In this document: positions 40,206 through 49,829 of the stretch, one piece after another
Layout: the number at the start of each line of letters is the position of its first letter
Position numbering within the stretch: position 1 is the first letter of the stretch
Assembly (NCBI RefSeq): GCF_013184775.1
Contig: NZ_JAATVV010000004.1
Location: 310,001-374,000 of the forward strand
DNA length: 64,000 nt
Reading direction: 5' to 3'
From: Martelella sp. HB161492
GTDB taxonomy: Bacteria; Pseudomonadota; Alphaproteobacteria; Rhizobiales; Rhizobiaceae
Position numbers and translations under genes: made by a program
The notes under the pieces: model-generated
Seen by the model: only the letters and a program-made list of their open reading frames with translations
What the model was told of the DNA's origin: nothing
Databases searched by the model: none

Positions 40206-41618
40206 CTAGAGCGCCGGGTAAGTCTCAAGCATAGTCTTCACGATCGAACCGAATCCGATCCCCAATGAAGATTTTATCATTACAATGTCGTTTACGCCCA
40301 CGGAAGAAGCTACCAGAGGTCGCAAATCCTCGGTTTTTTCGCGGTATTCCACAACCATGCTGTCCGGCAGGGCCTGTTTCAGGGCCAGCATCTCGTGCCC
40401 GGCCAGAAAGACATGGCTGACGCCGGCGGAAACCAGCGGCGCGGCCAGCGCTTCATGCGCTGCCGGCGCATAGGCCCCGAGTTCGAGCATATCACCGAGC
40501 ACGGCGATCCGGCGGCCCCCCTCAGCCGGCTCGGCAGCCCCCAGCAGTTCAAGGGCGGCGCGCATCGATGCAGGATTGGCATTGTAGCTTTCATCAATCA
40601 GCAGAAAGCCGCCATTGCCGATTTTCAGCCGGTGACGCTTGCCACGGCCGCTCAGCTGTTCGGCCTGGCTGAGCGTATTGATCGCCGCATCCATGTCACC
40701 GCCGGCAACCGAAACGGCTGCAAGCGCAGCAAGGGCGTTTTCCGCCATATGCTGGCCGGGGATCGCCATGTCGAAGGAAACCGGCTCATCACTGTCAAGC
40801 AGCGCCTGAACATGGCCGGTCTCGCCTGTCAGGCGATAGTCCAGCAGGCGGAAGCTGGCCTTGGCATGCTCGCCAAAGCCGATTACCTCGGCACCCGCTG
40901 ATTTCGCTGCGCGCGACAGCCCCTCGAACTGCTCGATATCGCGATTCAGGATTGCGTGTCCCTGAGGCTCGAGCCCGTCGAAGATCTCCGCCTTGGCCGC
41001 TGCGATCTCGGCTATGCTGTTGAAATGGCCGATGTGAACCGGGGCGATGGTGGTGATGACGGCGACATGCGGACGCACCAGGCGCGACAGCGGGCTGATT
41101 TCACCAGCATGGTTCATGCCGATCTCGAACACACCGAAATCCGTGTCCGACGGCATGCGCGCCAGCGTCAGCGGCACACCCCAGTGATTGTTGAACGACT
41201 TGACCGCCGCATGAACATTGCCCGAAGGCCTGAGGCAGCCGGCAATCATTTCCTTGGTTGATGTCTTGCCGACAGATCCCGTCACCGCAATGATCCGGCC
41301 CTTGCAGCGCGCCCTGGAGGCGGCTGCGAGCATGACCATAGCTTCAAGCACGTCATCGACAACGATCATCGGGCAGGTCAGGCGCCCGAGCGCCGGCAGC
41401 TTCGCCTCGCTGACGACCAAGAGGCCCGCACCATTGGCGGCAGCAAAACCTGCAAAGCTGTGTCCATCGACACGGTCGCCCTTGATGGCGAAAAACGCGT
41501 CGCCGGGCGTGATGCTGCGGCTATCGATCGAGATGCCATCAACGCCCTCCGGCAGGTTGCCAACCGGACGTCCGTCCATGGCTTCGACCATTTCGGATGA
41601 TGTCCAAAGCAAACTCAC
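40206..41618 (-). CDS. murF: UDP-MurNAc-pentapeptide synthetase
   Basis: Mur ligase of 470 residues that adds D-Ala-D-Ala to the tripeptide. The N-terminal recognition domain contains [19 protein letters not shown]; the ATP loop is [30 protein letters not shown] and [17 protein letters not shown] are typical MurF stretches. The start overlaps the murE stop by four bases. Substrate comes from ddlB in the same cluster. Confidence 0.97.
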   Translation of the reverse strand: MSLLWTSSEMVEAMDGRPVGNLPEGVDGISIDSRSITPGDAFFAIKGDRVDGHSFAGFAAANGAGLLVVSEAKLPALGRLTCPMIVVDDVLEAMVMLAAASRARCKGRIIAVTGSVGKTSTKEMIAGCLRPSGNVHAAVKSFNNHWGVPLTLARMPSDTDFGVFEIGMNHAGEISPLSRLVRPHVAVITTIAPVHIGHFNSIAEIAAAKAEIFDGLEPQGHAILNRDIEQFEGLSRAAKSAGAEVIGFGEHAKASFRLLDYRLTGETGHVQALLDSDEPVSFDMAIPGQHMAENALAALAAVSVAGGDMDAAINTLSQAEQLSGRGKRHRLKIGNGGFLLIDESYNANPASMRAALELLGAAEPAEGGRRIAVLGDMLELGAYAPAAHEALAAPLVSAGVSHVFLAGHEMLALKQALPDSMVVEYREKTEDLRPLVASSVGVNDIVMIKSSLGIGFGSIVKTMLETYPAL

Positions 41619-43078
41619 GATCTCAAGCCCTCCAAGGCAGTTCTGACTTCAACAATATCGGAAAACGGCCGCGTCACGCCGCCCGCCGTCTGACCTTCCT
41701 CATGGCCCTTGCCAGCGACGACAAGCGTATCGCCCTGCCGCAGAAGACCGACCGCATGGGCGATGGCCGCGCGGCGGTCGCCAATCTCGGTTGCGCCGGA
41801 TGCGGCCGCCATGATTTCGGCGCGGATCACCTCCGGCACTTCCGAACGCGGATTGTCGTCGGTGACAATAACGACATCAGCAAGGCGGGTGGCGATTTCA
41901 CCCATAATCGGCCGCTTGCCCTTGTCGCGGTCACCGCCACAACCAAAGACCACCAGCACCCGACCCGTGGTAAAGGGGCGCACCGCCGCAAGCACCTTTT
42001 CCAGCGCATCCGGCTTGTGGGCGTAATCCACATAGGCCAGTGCGCCATCCGGTGACTTGCCGACCAGCTGCAGACGCCCGGGCGCGCCTTCAAGCGAACC
42101 AAGCGCTGATATCGCCGTAGCCGGGGCAACACCCGTCGCGATCGCAAGGCCGGCAGCCACCAGCGCGTTGGCAATCTGAAAATCGCCGGCGAGCGGCAAT
42201 TCGACTTCATAGTTCTCGCCGCCATGGCGGATTTCGGCAAACTGGCTGTCACGCTTCTGCTCGGCGCGTTTCAGCGTCAGGAAGGTGCCATTGCGGCCAA
42301 CGGTCAGCACATCGTGCCCCGCTGCCCTTGCCGCCGCCGCCGCCCGCTCAGAAAAGGCGTCATCGGCATTGATGACTGCAGGACGCCCCTTCGGCAAAAC
42401 GCGGTCGAAGAGATGCATCTTCGCAGCAAAGTAATCCTCGACGGTCGGATGATAATCCATGTGGTCCCGGCCGAGATTGGTAAAGGCCGCCGCTGCAAGG
42501 CGCACGCCATCAAGACGGTATTGATCGAGCCCGTGACTGGAGGCCTCCATGGCCGCATGGGTGACGCCAGAATCTGCAAGCTCTGCCAGAAGCCGGTGCA
42601 GATCAACAGGGTCCGGGGTCGTCAGCGAGCCATAATCATTGCGGCCGGGCGCGACCACGCCGGTGGTGCCGATCATGGCGGCGCCAAGCCCGGCACGGGC
42701 ATAGATCTGCCGCGCAAACGAGGCGACCGATGTCTTGCCGGCGGTACCGGTGACGGCGACCATCACCGCCGGCTGGCTGTGATAGAAGGCCGCAGCCGCA
42801 AGGGCAAGAAAGCGACGCGGATTGTCACAGCGAAGCACAGGAACGGCGATCCCGGGCACAGCGGCAGCGCTGACCACAGCAGCGGCGCCGCGCTTGACGG
42901 CATCGGCCACGAATGCCGAGCCATCCGCCTTGACGCCGGGGATCGCCACGAAAAGCATTCCGGGGGTAATCTTGCGACTGTCGGCGGAAAGGCCGGAGAT
43001 CTCCACGGCGCCTGCTGCAGCAGACAGTGAACGGCATAAGCCGGGAATGGCCGCTTCGGCCAGATCGTGGAATTTCAT
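41615..43078 (-). CDS. murE: UDP-MurNAc-tripeptide synthetase (meso-diaminopimelate adding)
   Basis: Mur ligase of 487 residues. ATP loop [16 protein letters not shown], where Ala replaces the usual Asn. The [10 protein letters not shown] motif near the C-terminus carries the DNPR signature of enzymes that add meso-diaminopimelate rather than lysine, which fits a Gram-negative wall. The start at 43078 has GGAGACGGAGC upstream. The reading frame is open for 100 more codons to 43378, but those overlap the ftsI coding region and look like shadow sequence. Confidence 0.96.
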   Translation of the reverse strand: MKFHDLAEAAIPGLCRSLSAAAGAVEISGLSADSRKITPGMLFVAIPGVKADGSAFVADAVKRGAAAVVSAAAVPGIAVPVLRCDNPRRFLALAAAAFYHSQPAVMVAVTGTAGKTSVASFARQIYARAGLGAAMIGTTGVVAPGRNDYGSLTTPDPVDLHRLLAELADSGVTHAAMEASSHGLDQYRLDGVRLAAAAFTNLGRDHMDYHPTVEDYFAAKMHLFDRVLPKGRPAVINADDAFSERAAAAARAAGHDVLTVGRNGTFLTLKRAEQKRDSQFAEIRHGGENYEVELPLAGDFQIANALVAAGLAIATGVAPATAISALGSLEGAPGRLQLVGKSPDGALAYVDYAHKPDALEKVLAAVRPFTTGRVLVVFGCGGDRDKGKRPIMGEIATRLADVVIVTDDNPRSEVPEVIRAEIMAAASGATEIGDRRAAIAHAVGLLRQGDTLVVAGKGHEEGQTAGGVTRPFSDIVEVRTALEGLRS

Positions 43079-43136
43079 AGCTCCGTCTCCAGATCCCCGA
43101 AAAAGCGCGAACCGATTCGCGCTTCTCAAGCTTCTA

Positions 43137-44870
43137 TCAATAGGACGCCAGCAAGGCATCTCCCTTTTCACCGAAATCCGGATCGACGCCGAGAATAGGT
43201 GCGCAGCGGCGAACGATCTCGCCGGTGATGATCCCCGCATTCCAGGCTGCTGTGCGGCCGTAAACGCCCTCGACGATCTTCGGATCGTCAATCGTGACCA
43301 ACACGATGTATTTCGGATCGTCCATCGGGAAAGCGGCGAGAAAGGTGTTGAAATTATGATCATGGGCATATTTGCCATCGATGATCTTTTCCGCCGTTCC
43401 GGTCTTGGCGCCGATGCGATAGCCCGGCACCTCGGCGTTTTTGCCCGAACCGTCAGTGCCGTTCAGACGGAGCAGATAGCGCATGTCCTTGCTGGTTTGC
43501 GGCGAGATGACCCGTGTCGCAAGACTATCTGCCTGTGCCTGGGTACGCTGCAGGAAGGTTGGCGGGATCAGGTTGCCGCCATTGACGAGCGCGGCCGCAG
43601 CCGATGCCATCTGCAGCGGCGTGGTGGTGACGCCCTGGCCAAAGGAAACCGTGGCTGAGAAGACACCGCCCCATTTTTGCGGCGGCTGTGGCGTGCCGGC
43701 GCCGCCGATTTCGGTCTCGACCTTGTCCAGCAGATGGAACTTGGTCAGAAAATCCTTCTGATAGTCAGGTCCGACCGCAGCGGCGATGCGTGATGCACCG
43801 ATATTCGAGGAATAGGTGAAGACTTCCGGATAGGTCAGCATCCGGTTCTGGGCATGATCATCACGGATGCGCGAACGGCCGAAAATCAGCGGCGTCTTCG
43901 CATCGACCATGCTGTTCATCGTGAACTTGCCCGATTCCAATCCCATGGCGAGCGTAAAGGACTTGAAGGTCGAGCCCATTTCATAAACGCCGGTAATGGC
44001 GTGGTTCAGCATCGCCGGGTCGGAGGCCTTTGGCGGGTTGTTCGGATCGAAGTCCGGCACCGAAACCAGAGAGACGATCTCACCCGTATTGGCATCGAGA
44101 ATGGTCGCGGTCGCGCCCAGCGCCTGAAACCGCTCCATGCCGCGCATCAGCGTATCGCGGACGAGGCTTTCCACCCGGAGATCAAGCGCCAGATGGACCG
44201 GCTCGAGATTCATCGAGCTCGTCAGGCCAAGCCCCATCAGACTGGAAATGCCATCAGCCTTGTCAACGTAGCGCTCGATCCCGGAAAGGCCGCGATTGTC
44301 GATATCAACAAGGCCAAGAATATGGGCCGCCTCGGGGCCGCCGGGATAGAAACGACGCACCTCGGGACGGAAACCGACGCCGGGCACGCCGGCGGCCAGA
44401 ACTTCGCTTTGCTGTTTGGGCGTGATCTGGCGCTTCAGCCAGACGAAATCGCCCTTGCGGTCAAGCAGCTTGTAGGCACGCGCGGCATCGAGATCCGGAA
44501 AGATCGGCCGCAGCGCCTCGATCACATCATCCGGGCTGGTGATCATTGACGGGTTGGCATAGAGCGACATCATGCGCACATCGGTCGCCAGGATCGCGCC
44601 ATTGCGATCGACGATATCCGGACGGTGAGCCAGCGTCAGCGGCGCAACCGAACGCGATGCCGTGGCATCTTCCTTGGCGAGTGAATAGTGGATCAGCCGC
44701 CCGCCGATAACGGCATAAACGCCGACAAAGGCAGCTGTAATCACGGCGACACGACTACGGGCAAGCCCGGTCTTCTTCTTTGCCGTTCCCTGAAAGACCG
44801 CCGCTCCGTCCCGGCTGCGACCGTCTTCATCTCTCTTGGAGGCCTTGTCCTTGCGCGCGAAGAGTTTCAT
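43137..44870 (-). CDS. ftsI: Septal transpeptidase FtsI (PBP3)
   Basis: Class B penicillin-binding protein of 577 residues that crosslinks septal wall. Basic cytoplasmic tail, one membrane segment (about 38-60), a dimerisation domain, then the transpeptidase: STFK catalytic serine in [21 protein letters not shown] (SxN) and KTGTAEK. All motifs are intact. The first base of its start codon is the last base of the ftsL stop codon. Confidence 0.97.
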   Translation of the reverse strand: MKLFARKDKASKRDEDGRSRDGAAVFQGTAKKKTGLARSRVAVITAAFVGVYAVIGGRLIHYSLAKEDATASRSVAPLTLAHRPDIVDRNGAILATDVRMMSLYANPSMITSPDDVIEALRPIFPDLDAARAYKLLDRKGDFVWLKRQITPKQQSEVLAAGVPGVGFRPEVRRFYPGGPEAAHILGLVDIDNRGLSGIERYVDKADGISSLMGLGLTSSMNLEPVHLALDLRVESLVRDTLMRGMERFQALGATATILDANTGEIVSLVSVPDFDPNNPPKASDPAMLNHAITGVYEMGSTFKSFTLAMGLESGKFTMNSMVDAKTPLIFGRSRIRDDHAQNRMLTYPEVFTYSSNIGASRIAAAVGPDYQKDFLTKFHLLDKVETEIGGAGTPQPPQKWGGVFSATVSFGQGVTTTPLQMASAAAALVNGGNLIPPTFLQRTQAQADSLATRVISPQTSKDMRYLLRLNGTDGSGKNAEVPGYRIGAKTGTAEKIIDGKYAHDHNFNTFLAAFPMDDPKYIVLVTIDDPKIVEGVYGRTAAWNAGIITGEIVRRCAPILGVDPDFGEKGDALLASY

Positions 44871-45247
44871 CAGGGCTTCACCGATCCTGTCACTACGATA
44901 TCCGTTCCGTCCGGCGCCGTACCGGCCAGCGTATCAAGCGTTTCCGGATCAACCGGCGGCGGCGCGATCGGCGGCAACTGGCTGAGTTTTGCAATCTGCT
45001 CCGGCTCCGTCGGCTCGAGCCCGAGATCGGCCGAATAGAAGTTGGCGAGCCGCTGCAGCCTTGCCGGCTGGCTCAGAAGCGCCAGATCCGCTTTCAGAAG
45101 ATCGATATTGTTCTGCTCCTCGGCGATCTGGTCGTCGAGCGAGCGAACGTCGTTCAGCGTGCTTTCCGCGCTGTATTTGATCGAATAGGTGACGGCAGCG
45201 GTAGCCACCATTCCAAGGATCAAAACGATATCGAGGGGTCTGAGCAT
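44870..45247 (-). CDS. ftsL: Cell division protein FtsL
   Basis: Small bitopic protein of 125 residues. One membrane segment (about 4-22), then a coiled-coil stretch (LNDVRSLDDQIAEEQNNIDL and LKADLALLSQPARLQRLAN) ending near residue 70, as in FtsL of alphaproteobacteria, and a Pro-rich tail (PPIAPPPVDPE). Assigned by position between rsmH and ftsI together with this layout. Primary sequence of FtsL is poorly conserved, so automatic annotation often leaves it as hypothetical. Confidence 0.85.
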   Translation of the reverse strand: MLRPLDIVLILGMVATAAVTYSIKYSAESTLNDVRSLDDQIAEEQNNIDLLKADLALLSQPARLQRLANFYSADLGLEPTEPEQIAKLSQLPPIAPPPVDPETLDTLAGTAPDGTDIVVTGSVKP

Positions 45248-45251
45248 GGTG

Positions 45252-46274
45252 CTAGTGGCCTCCTAGGCGGGAAATATCGGCAAGGGCGGGCAATCCAAAG
45301 GCATCGAGATCGTGCGGTCCGGCAGGTTCTGCGGTTCTGATCGCTGCGCGCAGCTTTGCCGAACGGGCGCGCGGATTCTGTTCGGCCTCCGCCTCACTCG
45401 CGCTCACCATGGCCTTGCCCTTGATGGCGAAAAGCTGCGGCGCCGCGGTGACGACCGGCAGATGCCGCGACCCCTGCGCCTTGCCCAACCGCTCGGAAAT
45501 GAAATGCTTGACGATCCGATCCTCAAGCGAATGAAATGTGACGACAACCAGAACGCCACCGGGCTTCAGCGACCGCTCGGCTGCCAGCAGCGCCCGGGCC
45601 AGTTCACCAAGCTCGTCATTCACATAGACCCGGAGAGCCTGGAAGACCCGGGTCGCCGGATGGATCTTGTCCTTGGCTTTGCGCGGCGAAACCGTCTCGA
45701 TCAGCTGCACGAGATCGCGCGTCGTCTCAAAAGGCGCCTCAGCCCGGCGTTTTTCGATCGCCCGCGCGATACGGCCGGCATGACGCTCCTCGCCCAGAAA
45801 GCCGAAGATCCGCGTCAGATCCTGAGCCTTGGCGCGGTTCACCACATCAGCGGCAGAAACCCCCGACGCCGACATGCGCATATCGAGCGGACCGTTTTTC
45901 TGGAAGGAAAAGCCACGCTCGGCTTCATCGATCTGCATCGACGAAACACCGATATCGAGCACGACACCATCATAACCCGCCTCCGGCGCGAAGACATCCA
46001 GGCGGGAGAAACAGGTCTCCTCCAGCCGCAAACGCCCGGCATAGGCTTCAAGCATGGGGGAAGCTGCGGCTATGGCATTGGGATCACGATCCAGCGCCAG
46101 CACATCGGCACCGGCATCGAGAATGGCGCGGCTATAGCCGCCAGCACCGAACGTGCCGTCAAGAATAAGCTTGCCGGGTGCCGGCTCCAGAGCAGCCAGC
46201 ACCTCGGCAAGAAGAACCGGAATGTGGCGAACCAGTCCGCCATTGGCATCCTTATTGCCAAGATTCCCCGACAT
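45252..46274 (-). CDS. rsmH: 16S rRNA m4C1402 methyltransferase RsmH
   Basis: SAM methyltransferase of 340 residues (older name MraW). [14 protein letters not shown] at the N-terminus, SAM loop [35 protein letters not shown], and [15 protein letters not shown] near the C-terminus. The start at 46274 follows GGGGAAGCGG; a frame open to 46934 covers mraZ and is not used. Second gene of the cluster, 17 bases after mraZ. Confidence 0.97.
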   Translation of the reverse strand: MSGNLGNKDANGGLVRHIPVLLAEVLAALEPAPGKLILDGTFGAGGYSRAILDAGADVLALDRDPNAIAAASPMLEAYAGRLRLEETCFSRLDVFAPEAGYDGVVLDIGVSSMQIDEAERGFSFQKNGPLDMRMSASGVSAADVVNRAKAQDLTRIFGFLGEERHAGRIARAIEKRRAEAPFETTRDLVQLIETVSPRKAKDKIHPATRVFQALRVYVNDELGELARALLAAERSLKPGGVLVVVTFHSLEDRIVKHFISERLGKAQGSRHLPVVTAAPQLFAIKGKAMVSASEAEAEQNPRARSAKLRAAIRTAEPAGPHDLDAFGLPALADISRLGGH

Positions 46275-46291
46275 TCCGCTTCCCCGTCTCG

Positions 46292-46729
46292 TTATGCGCC
46301 GGCACGGCCGCCAAAGCGTGCCTTGCGTGCGGCATCCTGTGCCGCCTGGAAGGCCTGCGGCTCCCAAAGCTGGAAGTGATCCGCACGCCCCACGAAAGTG
46401 ACCTCCGAACCGATGCCGGTGAAATCGCGGATAAAATCCGTGACCATCAACCGCCCTTCGGCATCGAGTTTCATGAACACCCCGCCACCGTGAATGAGCA
46501 ACGACATGCTGTTCGCCTCCGGCGAAAAAGGATCTTCCTGATCGATCTGCCGCTCGAACCGCGCCAGAAGATCGGGACCGCCAATGCTGATCGCCGGAAA
46601 GACAAAATCCTGGAAGCAGTAAAGCTCCTCGATCTGCCGTTCGGCCAGAACGCTGCGAAATGCCGCAGGCACCGATACACGGCCCTTGGCATCGATCTTC
46701 TTCGTCTGATTGGAAAGAAATCGGTTCAT
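46292..46729 (-). CDS. mraZ: Transcriptional regulator MraZ
   Basis: DNA-binding protein of 145 residues with two AbrB-like MraZ repeats: [13 protein letters not shown] near residue 13 and [15 protein letters not shown] near 88. In Escherichia coli it is a ring-forming regulator that binds TGGGN repeats upstream of its own gene and represses the division operon. Matching repeats lie about 180-210 bases upstream here. Start: ATG at 46729 (a GTG directly before it is possible); the ribosome site is weak. First gene of the cluster. Confidence 0.95.
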   Translation of the reverse strand: MNRFLSNQTKKIDAKGRVSVPAAFRSVLAERQIEELYCFQDFVFPAISIGGPDLLARFERQIDQEDPFSPEANSMSLLIHGGGVFMKLDAEGRLMVTDFIRDFTGIGSEVTFVGRADHFQLWEPQAFQAAQDAARKARFGGRAGA

Positions 46730-47073
46730 CACGCGCTACAGCCGACAACGTCGACGGCACCACATGCGCCGCCACCTTCCAATCCGAAAAACTCAAACGC
46801 AACCCCATCCGCCCATGGAGCAGATTGCCCAAACATTCCGGATACTTAGAACTAGATTGCCCCTTACATGGAGCCGTGTGGCCCCGGAGCGAACTCTTGT
46901 CTAATGGGATAACATGGGACGGTTTGGGCGTCAATGGGATTACCTGTTGTTAACCATGCCGGCACGGTGTCGCATCAATGTTTATTTTAGCAATCAGCCA
47001 TTAACGAAAGCTTTCCCCGCGCAGCCCGGGCGCGGGAAAGTTGGGTAAGCCCATAACGTTGATTTTGTGATGA
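46730..47073. other. Upstream region of the division cluster, mraZ-rnpB
   Basis: About 340 bases without a gene. It must contain the main promoter of the division cluster. Four MraZ-type repeats are at 46905-46939. The part 46940-47000 is AT-rich. The 3' end of the RNase P RNA gene lies at the right end. Confidence 0.6.
46905..46939 (+). promoter_or_regulatory. MraZ-binding repeat array
   Basis: TGGGA, TGGGA, TGGGC and TGGGA begin at 46905, 46915, 46925 and 46935: four TGGGN boxes with five-base spacers, an exact 10-bp period. This is the known MraZ operator layout. The boxes read on the strand opposite to mraZ. Confidence 0.8.
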
Positions 47074-47520
47074 AAACCAGTTGGCCTGTAAGCCGGGTTC
47101 TGTATGGCCCTTTCCGTCAGGAAAGGACGTGGCGACCATTCATCTGGGACAGCGCTCGCGCACTGCCTCTCGCAACCCACCCGGATGACTGGCCCGGAAA
47201 CAGGCTGACGCCGAAGCGTCACGTCATCCCTATTCGGTCTTGCTCCCGGTGGGGTTTACCTTGCCGTCTGCGTTGCCGCATTCGCGGTGGGCTCTTACCC
47301 CACCCTTTCACCCTTACCCCGCCATCATGGCGTCTGCCTCTCACGCCTTAAGGCGACCAGACGTCATGAAAGCGGGGCGGTTTGCTTTCTGTGGCACTTT
47401 CCCTGGGGTCACCCCCGCCGGACATTATCCGGCACCGTGTTTCCGTGGAGCCCGGACTTTCCTCACCATACCGCCTTTCGGCATTGGTACAGCGCGGCCG
47501 CCCGGCCAACTGGTCCGGCC
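47074..47520 (-). ncRNA. rnpB: RNase P RNA (class A)
   Basis: Catalytic RNA of the tRNA 5'-processing enzyme. On the minus strand the 5' part CCAGTTGGCC pairs with GGCCAACTGG at the 3' end (helix P1). The universally conserved stretches GAGGAAAGTCCGGGCTCC (near 47450) and ATACAGAACCCGGCTTACAG (near 47100), as well as AGGGTGAAAGGGTGGGGTAAG in the middle, are present. Ends are estimated from P1 and may be off by several bases. Length near 440 bases is normal for rhizobia. Confidence 0.95.
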
Positions 47521-47574
47521 TACATAGTCGAGACGGGTTGAAATTGCCACTCGATAATTGATTGCATTGCGCGT

Positions 47575-48762
47575 TCAGCCGAATGCGGGCGCGAAATCGG
47601 CGTCATAGCCTTCGTCTTTCAGGCTGCCCTTGACCATCAGTACCGCGCCCAGCCTGCCGATTTCGTCCGAGCTTTTGGCGGCGGCCCCGCAGCCGGCGGT
47701 CAAAACGGCAATGCGGTGCGAGGGCGAAAAGCCGATCATCGGATAACCGGATGGCGAGAAGGTTGTCGCGCAGGACGATGTCAGCGTATTGCGCACGCGA
47801 ATGCCGGGCATCAGATCACAGAGGATCCGGGTCAGGTGCTCGCGCGTCGCCATGCGCCCCTCGCTCACGAACCATGCCCTGAGTGCTGCTTCATCGCTCA
47901 GGCGGACATCGTCCGGATCGCCGCCGATCTTGATGTAGAACCGGCCGTCCGGATAGCGGATCGGCGGCAGAAGATAGAAGCCATGCCCCTCGCTTTCGGC
48001 ACGGAAAATCACGCTTGGCATGCCGGCAAGGTCGGCAGCCTCCGCCTCGTCGAGCTCGAAAAACGCGACGGTGCGCGCATAGACCGAAAGCGCTGCAGGA
48101 ACCGGAAGCAGTTTTTCATTGATGGTGAAAGCGCCAGTGGCAACAAGAACCTGTTCGCCGGTAACGCCGGTGCCATCATCCAGAGTCACCACGACGCTGT
48201 CGCCGGCATCACGAATGGCCGTGACCGTTCTGCGGATGATCGCCGCGCCCTGCCCCTCCGCCAGGATGGACTGCGCCGCGACCAGACGCCGCGGCGAGAT
48301 GTGACCGGCGCCCTGCGGCTCGTAGAGCGCCTCGATTTTCGCCGGGAATTCGAGATAGGGAAAGCGTGCAGCCAGCGCCTTGCCATCGAGCAGTTGCGCC
48401 TGCGCTCCGGCCTTTTGCGATGCAGCAGAAAGCGTCTCCATATAGCGGGAGCGTTCGCGTGAGGGGCCGGCGATCAGAGCCCCGCATTCGGTGAAGAAAT
48501 CAATGCCACTTGCGGCGGCAATCGCACCATAACGTGCGATGGAACGATGGGCCAGCTGACCCCAGACCGGATCGCGGTCGATGGTCCGCGTTATCCGCCC
48601 CTCATCATAGTGACTGGCAAACACACCCTGATGGGTGGCCCGGTCGAGCGGCTCATCAGGGCCGATCAGGGCGACGCCCTCGCGCATGGTCGCAAGATGC
48701 CGTGCAGCAGCGGCACCCATCAATCCGCGCCCGACAATAATGGTGTTGAAACGCCCCGACAT
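47575..48762 (-). CDS. FAD-dependent oxidoreductase, DAO family (sarcosine oxidase-like)
   Basis: Flavoprotein of 395 residues. The N-terminal FAD loop is IIVGRGLMGAAAARHLA. The region ATHQGVFASHYDEGRITRTI fits the monomeric sarcosine oxidase / N-methyltryptophan oxidase group, and ISPRRLVAAQ and the C-terminal STAG-type end (SPSGYPMIGFSP, AVLTAGCGAAAKSSDEIG) support it. The substrate, probably an N-methyl amino acid or other secondary amine, is not known. Adjacent to rnpB, no metabolic partner gene nearby. Confidence 0.85.
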   Translation of the reverse strand: MSGRFNTIIVGRGLMGAAAARHLATMREGVALIGPDEPLDRATHQGVFASHYDEGRITRTIDRDPVWGQLAHRSIARYGAIAAASGIDFFTECGALIAGPSRERSRYMETLSAASQKAGAQAQLLDGKALAARFPYLEFPAKIEALYEPQGAGHISPRRLVAAQSILAEGQGAAIIRRTVTAIRDAGDSVVVTLDDGTGVTGEQVLVATGAFTINEKLLPVPAALSVYARTVAFFELDEAEAADLAGMPSVIFRAESEGHGFYLLPPIRYPDGRFYIKIGGDPDDVRLSDEAALRAWFVSEGRMATREHLTRILCDLMPGIRVRNTLTSSCATTFSPSGYPMIGFSPSHRIAVLTAGCGAAAKSSDEIGRLGAVLMVKGSLKDEGYDADFAPAFG

Positions 48763-48832
48763 ATCACTCCCCGCCTCGGTGATCGGGCAGAGAGTGAGGG
48801 TAAGTCCGCATCAATGCAAGAGGGTTGAGGGC

Positions 48833-49552
48833 TCAGGCAGCCCGGCGCTCCCGCTCGATCGCCTCATAGGCAGCATTGATGCGCGCCATGCGATCATTTG
48901 CGGTGGCATGAAACTCTTTCGGCACTCCGCGCGCCATCAGACGGTCGGGATGGTTTTCCGCCGCCAGGTTGCGGTAGCGGCTCCGGATCGTGGCGAAGTC
49001 ATCCGAACGCTTGACGCCAAGCACCGAATAGGGATCGCGATCGCCGGTGGAAACATGACGCGCGGTAATGGCGGCGAAGCGCGCCTCGCTGATGCCGAAA
49101 ATGGAAGCAACATCAGCAAGAAAGGCCAGTTCATTATCATGCACGTGGCCATCGGCCTTGGCAATGTGGAACAGCCCGTCGATCACCTCTTCCAGCAGCG
49201 GGCACTCGCCGTCACCTTCCGTGCAGAGCGACCGCATCTTGCGGGCATAGGCATCGTATCCGGCGATATCCTGCCGCGCCAGATTATAAAGACGCGCGAC
49301 GTTGACGCGCTCCTCCTCAGGGATCTCGAAGATCTCGTGAAAGGCAACGACCTCTTCCTCGGTGACAAAGCCATCGGCCTTGGCCATCTTGGCAGCGAGC
49401 GCGATCAGCGATACCGAAAAGGCAACCTGACGGCGCGTCTCCGGGTCGCCCTCGAAAAGCGTGTGAACCGCTTCGACGACACTTGCCAGCACATTACCGG
49501 CAGAAGACACGGTCTGGCTGACGAAGTTGACGAGTTTTTCCCAGAAAGACAT
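48833..49552 (-). CDS. TerB-DnaJ domain protein (DjlA-like, soluble)
   Basis: Protein of 239 residues. A TerB-like helical domain (about 45-165: FSVSLIALAAKMAKADGFVT, LFHIAKADGHVHDNELAFL) is joined to a C-terminal J domain (about 170-236: DPYSVLGVKRSDDF and AAENHPDRLM with the HPD motif that stimulates DnaK). DjlA of Escherichia coli has the same order but with an N-terminal membrane segment, which is lacking here. The start at 49552 follows CAAGG; 63 upstream in-frame codons look non-coding. Role: probably a specialised co-chaperone. Confidence 0.88.
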   Translation of the reverse strand: MSFWEKLVNFVSQTVSSAGNVLASVVEAVHTLFEGDPETRRQVAFSVSLIALAAKMAKADGFVTEEEVVAFHEIFEIPEEERVNVARLYNLARQDIAGYDAYARKMRSLCTEGDGECPLLEEVIDGLFHIAKADGHVHDNELAFLADVASIFGISEARFAAITARHVSTGDRDPYSVLGVKRSDDFATIRSRYRNLAAENHPDRLMARGVPKEFHATANDRMARINAAYEAIERERRAA

Positions 49553-49748
49553 GGCCTTGCGCTCCCTGACGCTGAAGATGCGCCGTTTTGACCGGGCTGC
49601 AGATTGAACAATATTTGCGCCCGTTTCAAGTCGAACCATGCGGTTCGATTTCACTTTTTTGCGACGTTCGTCGTGGCCCACCACCCAGAGCTGCACGATG
49701 AATGCACCCTCCCCATACCGGAAATCAAAGACCGGGAGCAATTTCCAA

Positions 49749-49777
49749 TTGCCTGAACTTTCACACGAACGCTATAC
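49749..49777 (+). promoter_or_regulatory. Candidate sigma-70 promoter of ftsH
   Basis: TTGCCT, 17 bases, CTATAC, ending 52 bases before the ftsH ATG. Reasonable fit to housekeeping promoters of rhizobia. No clear heat-shock (RpoH) promoter was found. Confidence 0.35.
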
Positions 49778-49829
49778 GTTTCAAAGTAATTAAGTCCGAA
49801 TTTCATCGTCTTGTCTGGAGTTTTATTGA

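Noticed and set aside
43079-43378. 100-codon N-terminal extension of murE
   Set aside because: It overlaps ftsI, and the family N-terminus begins at [13 protein letters not shown], which has a good ribosome site at 43078.
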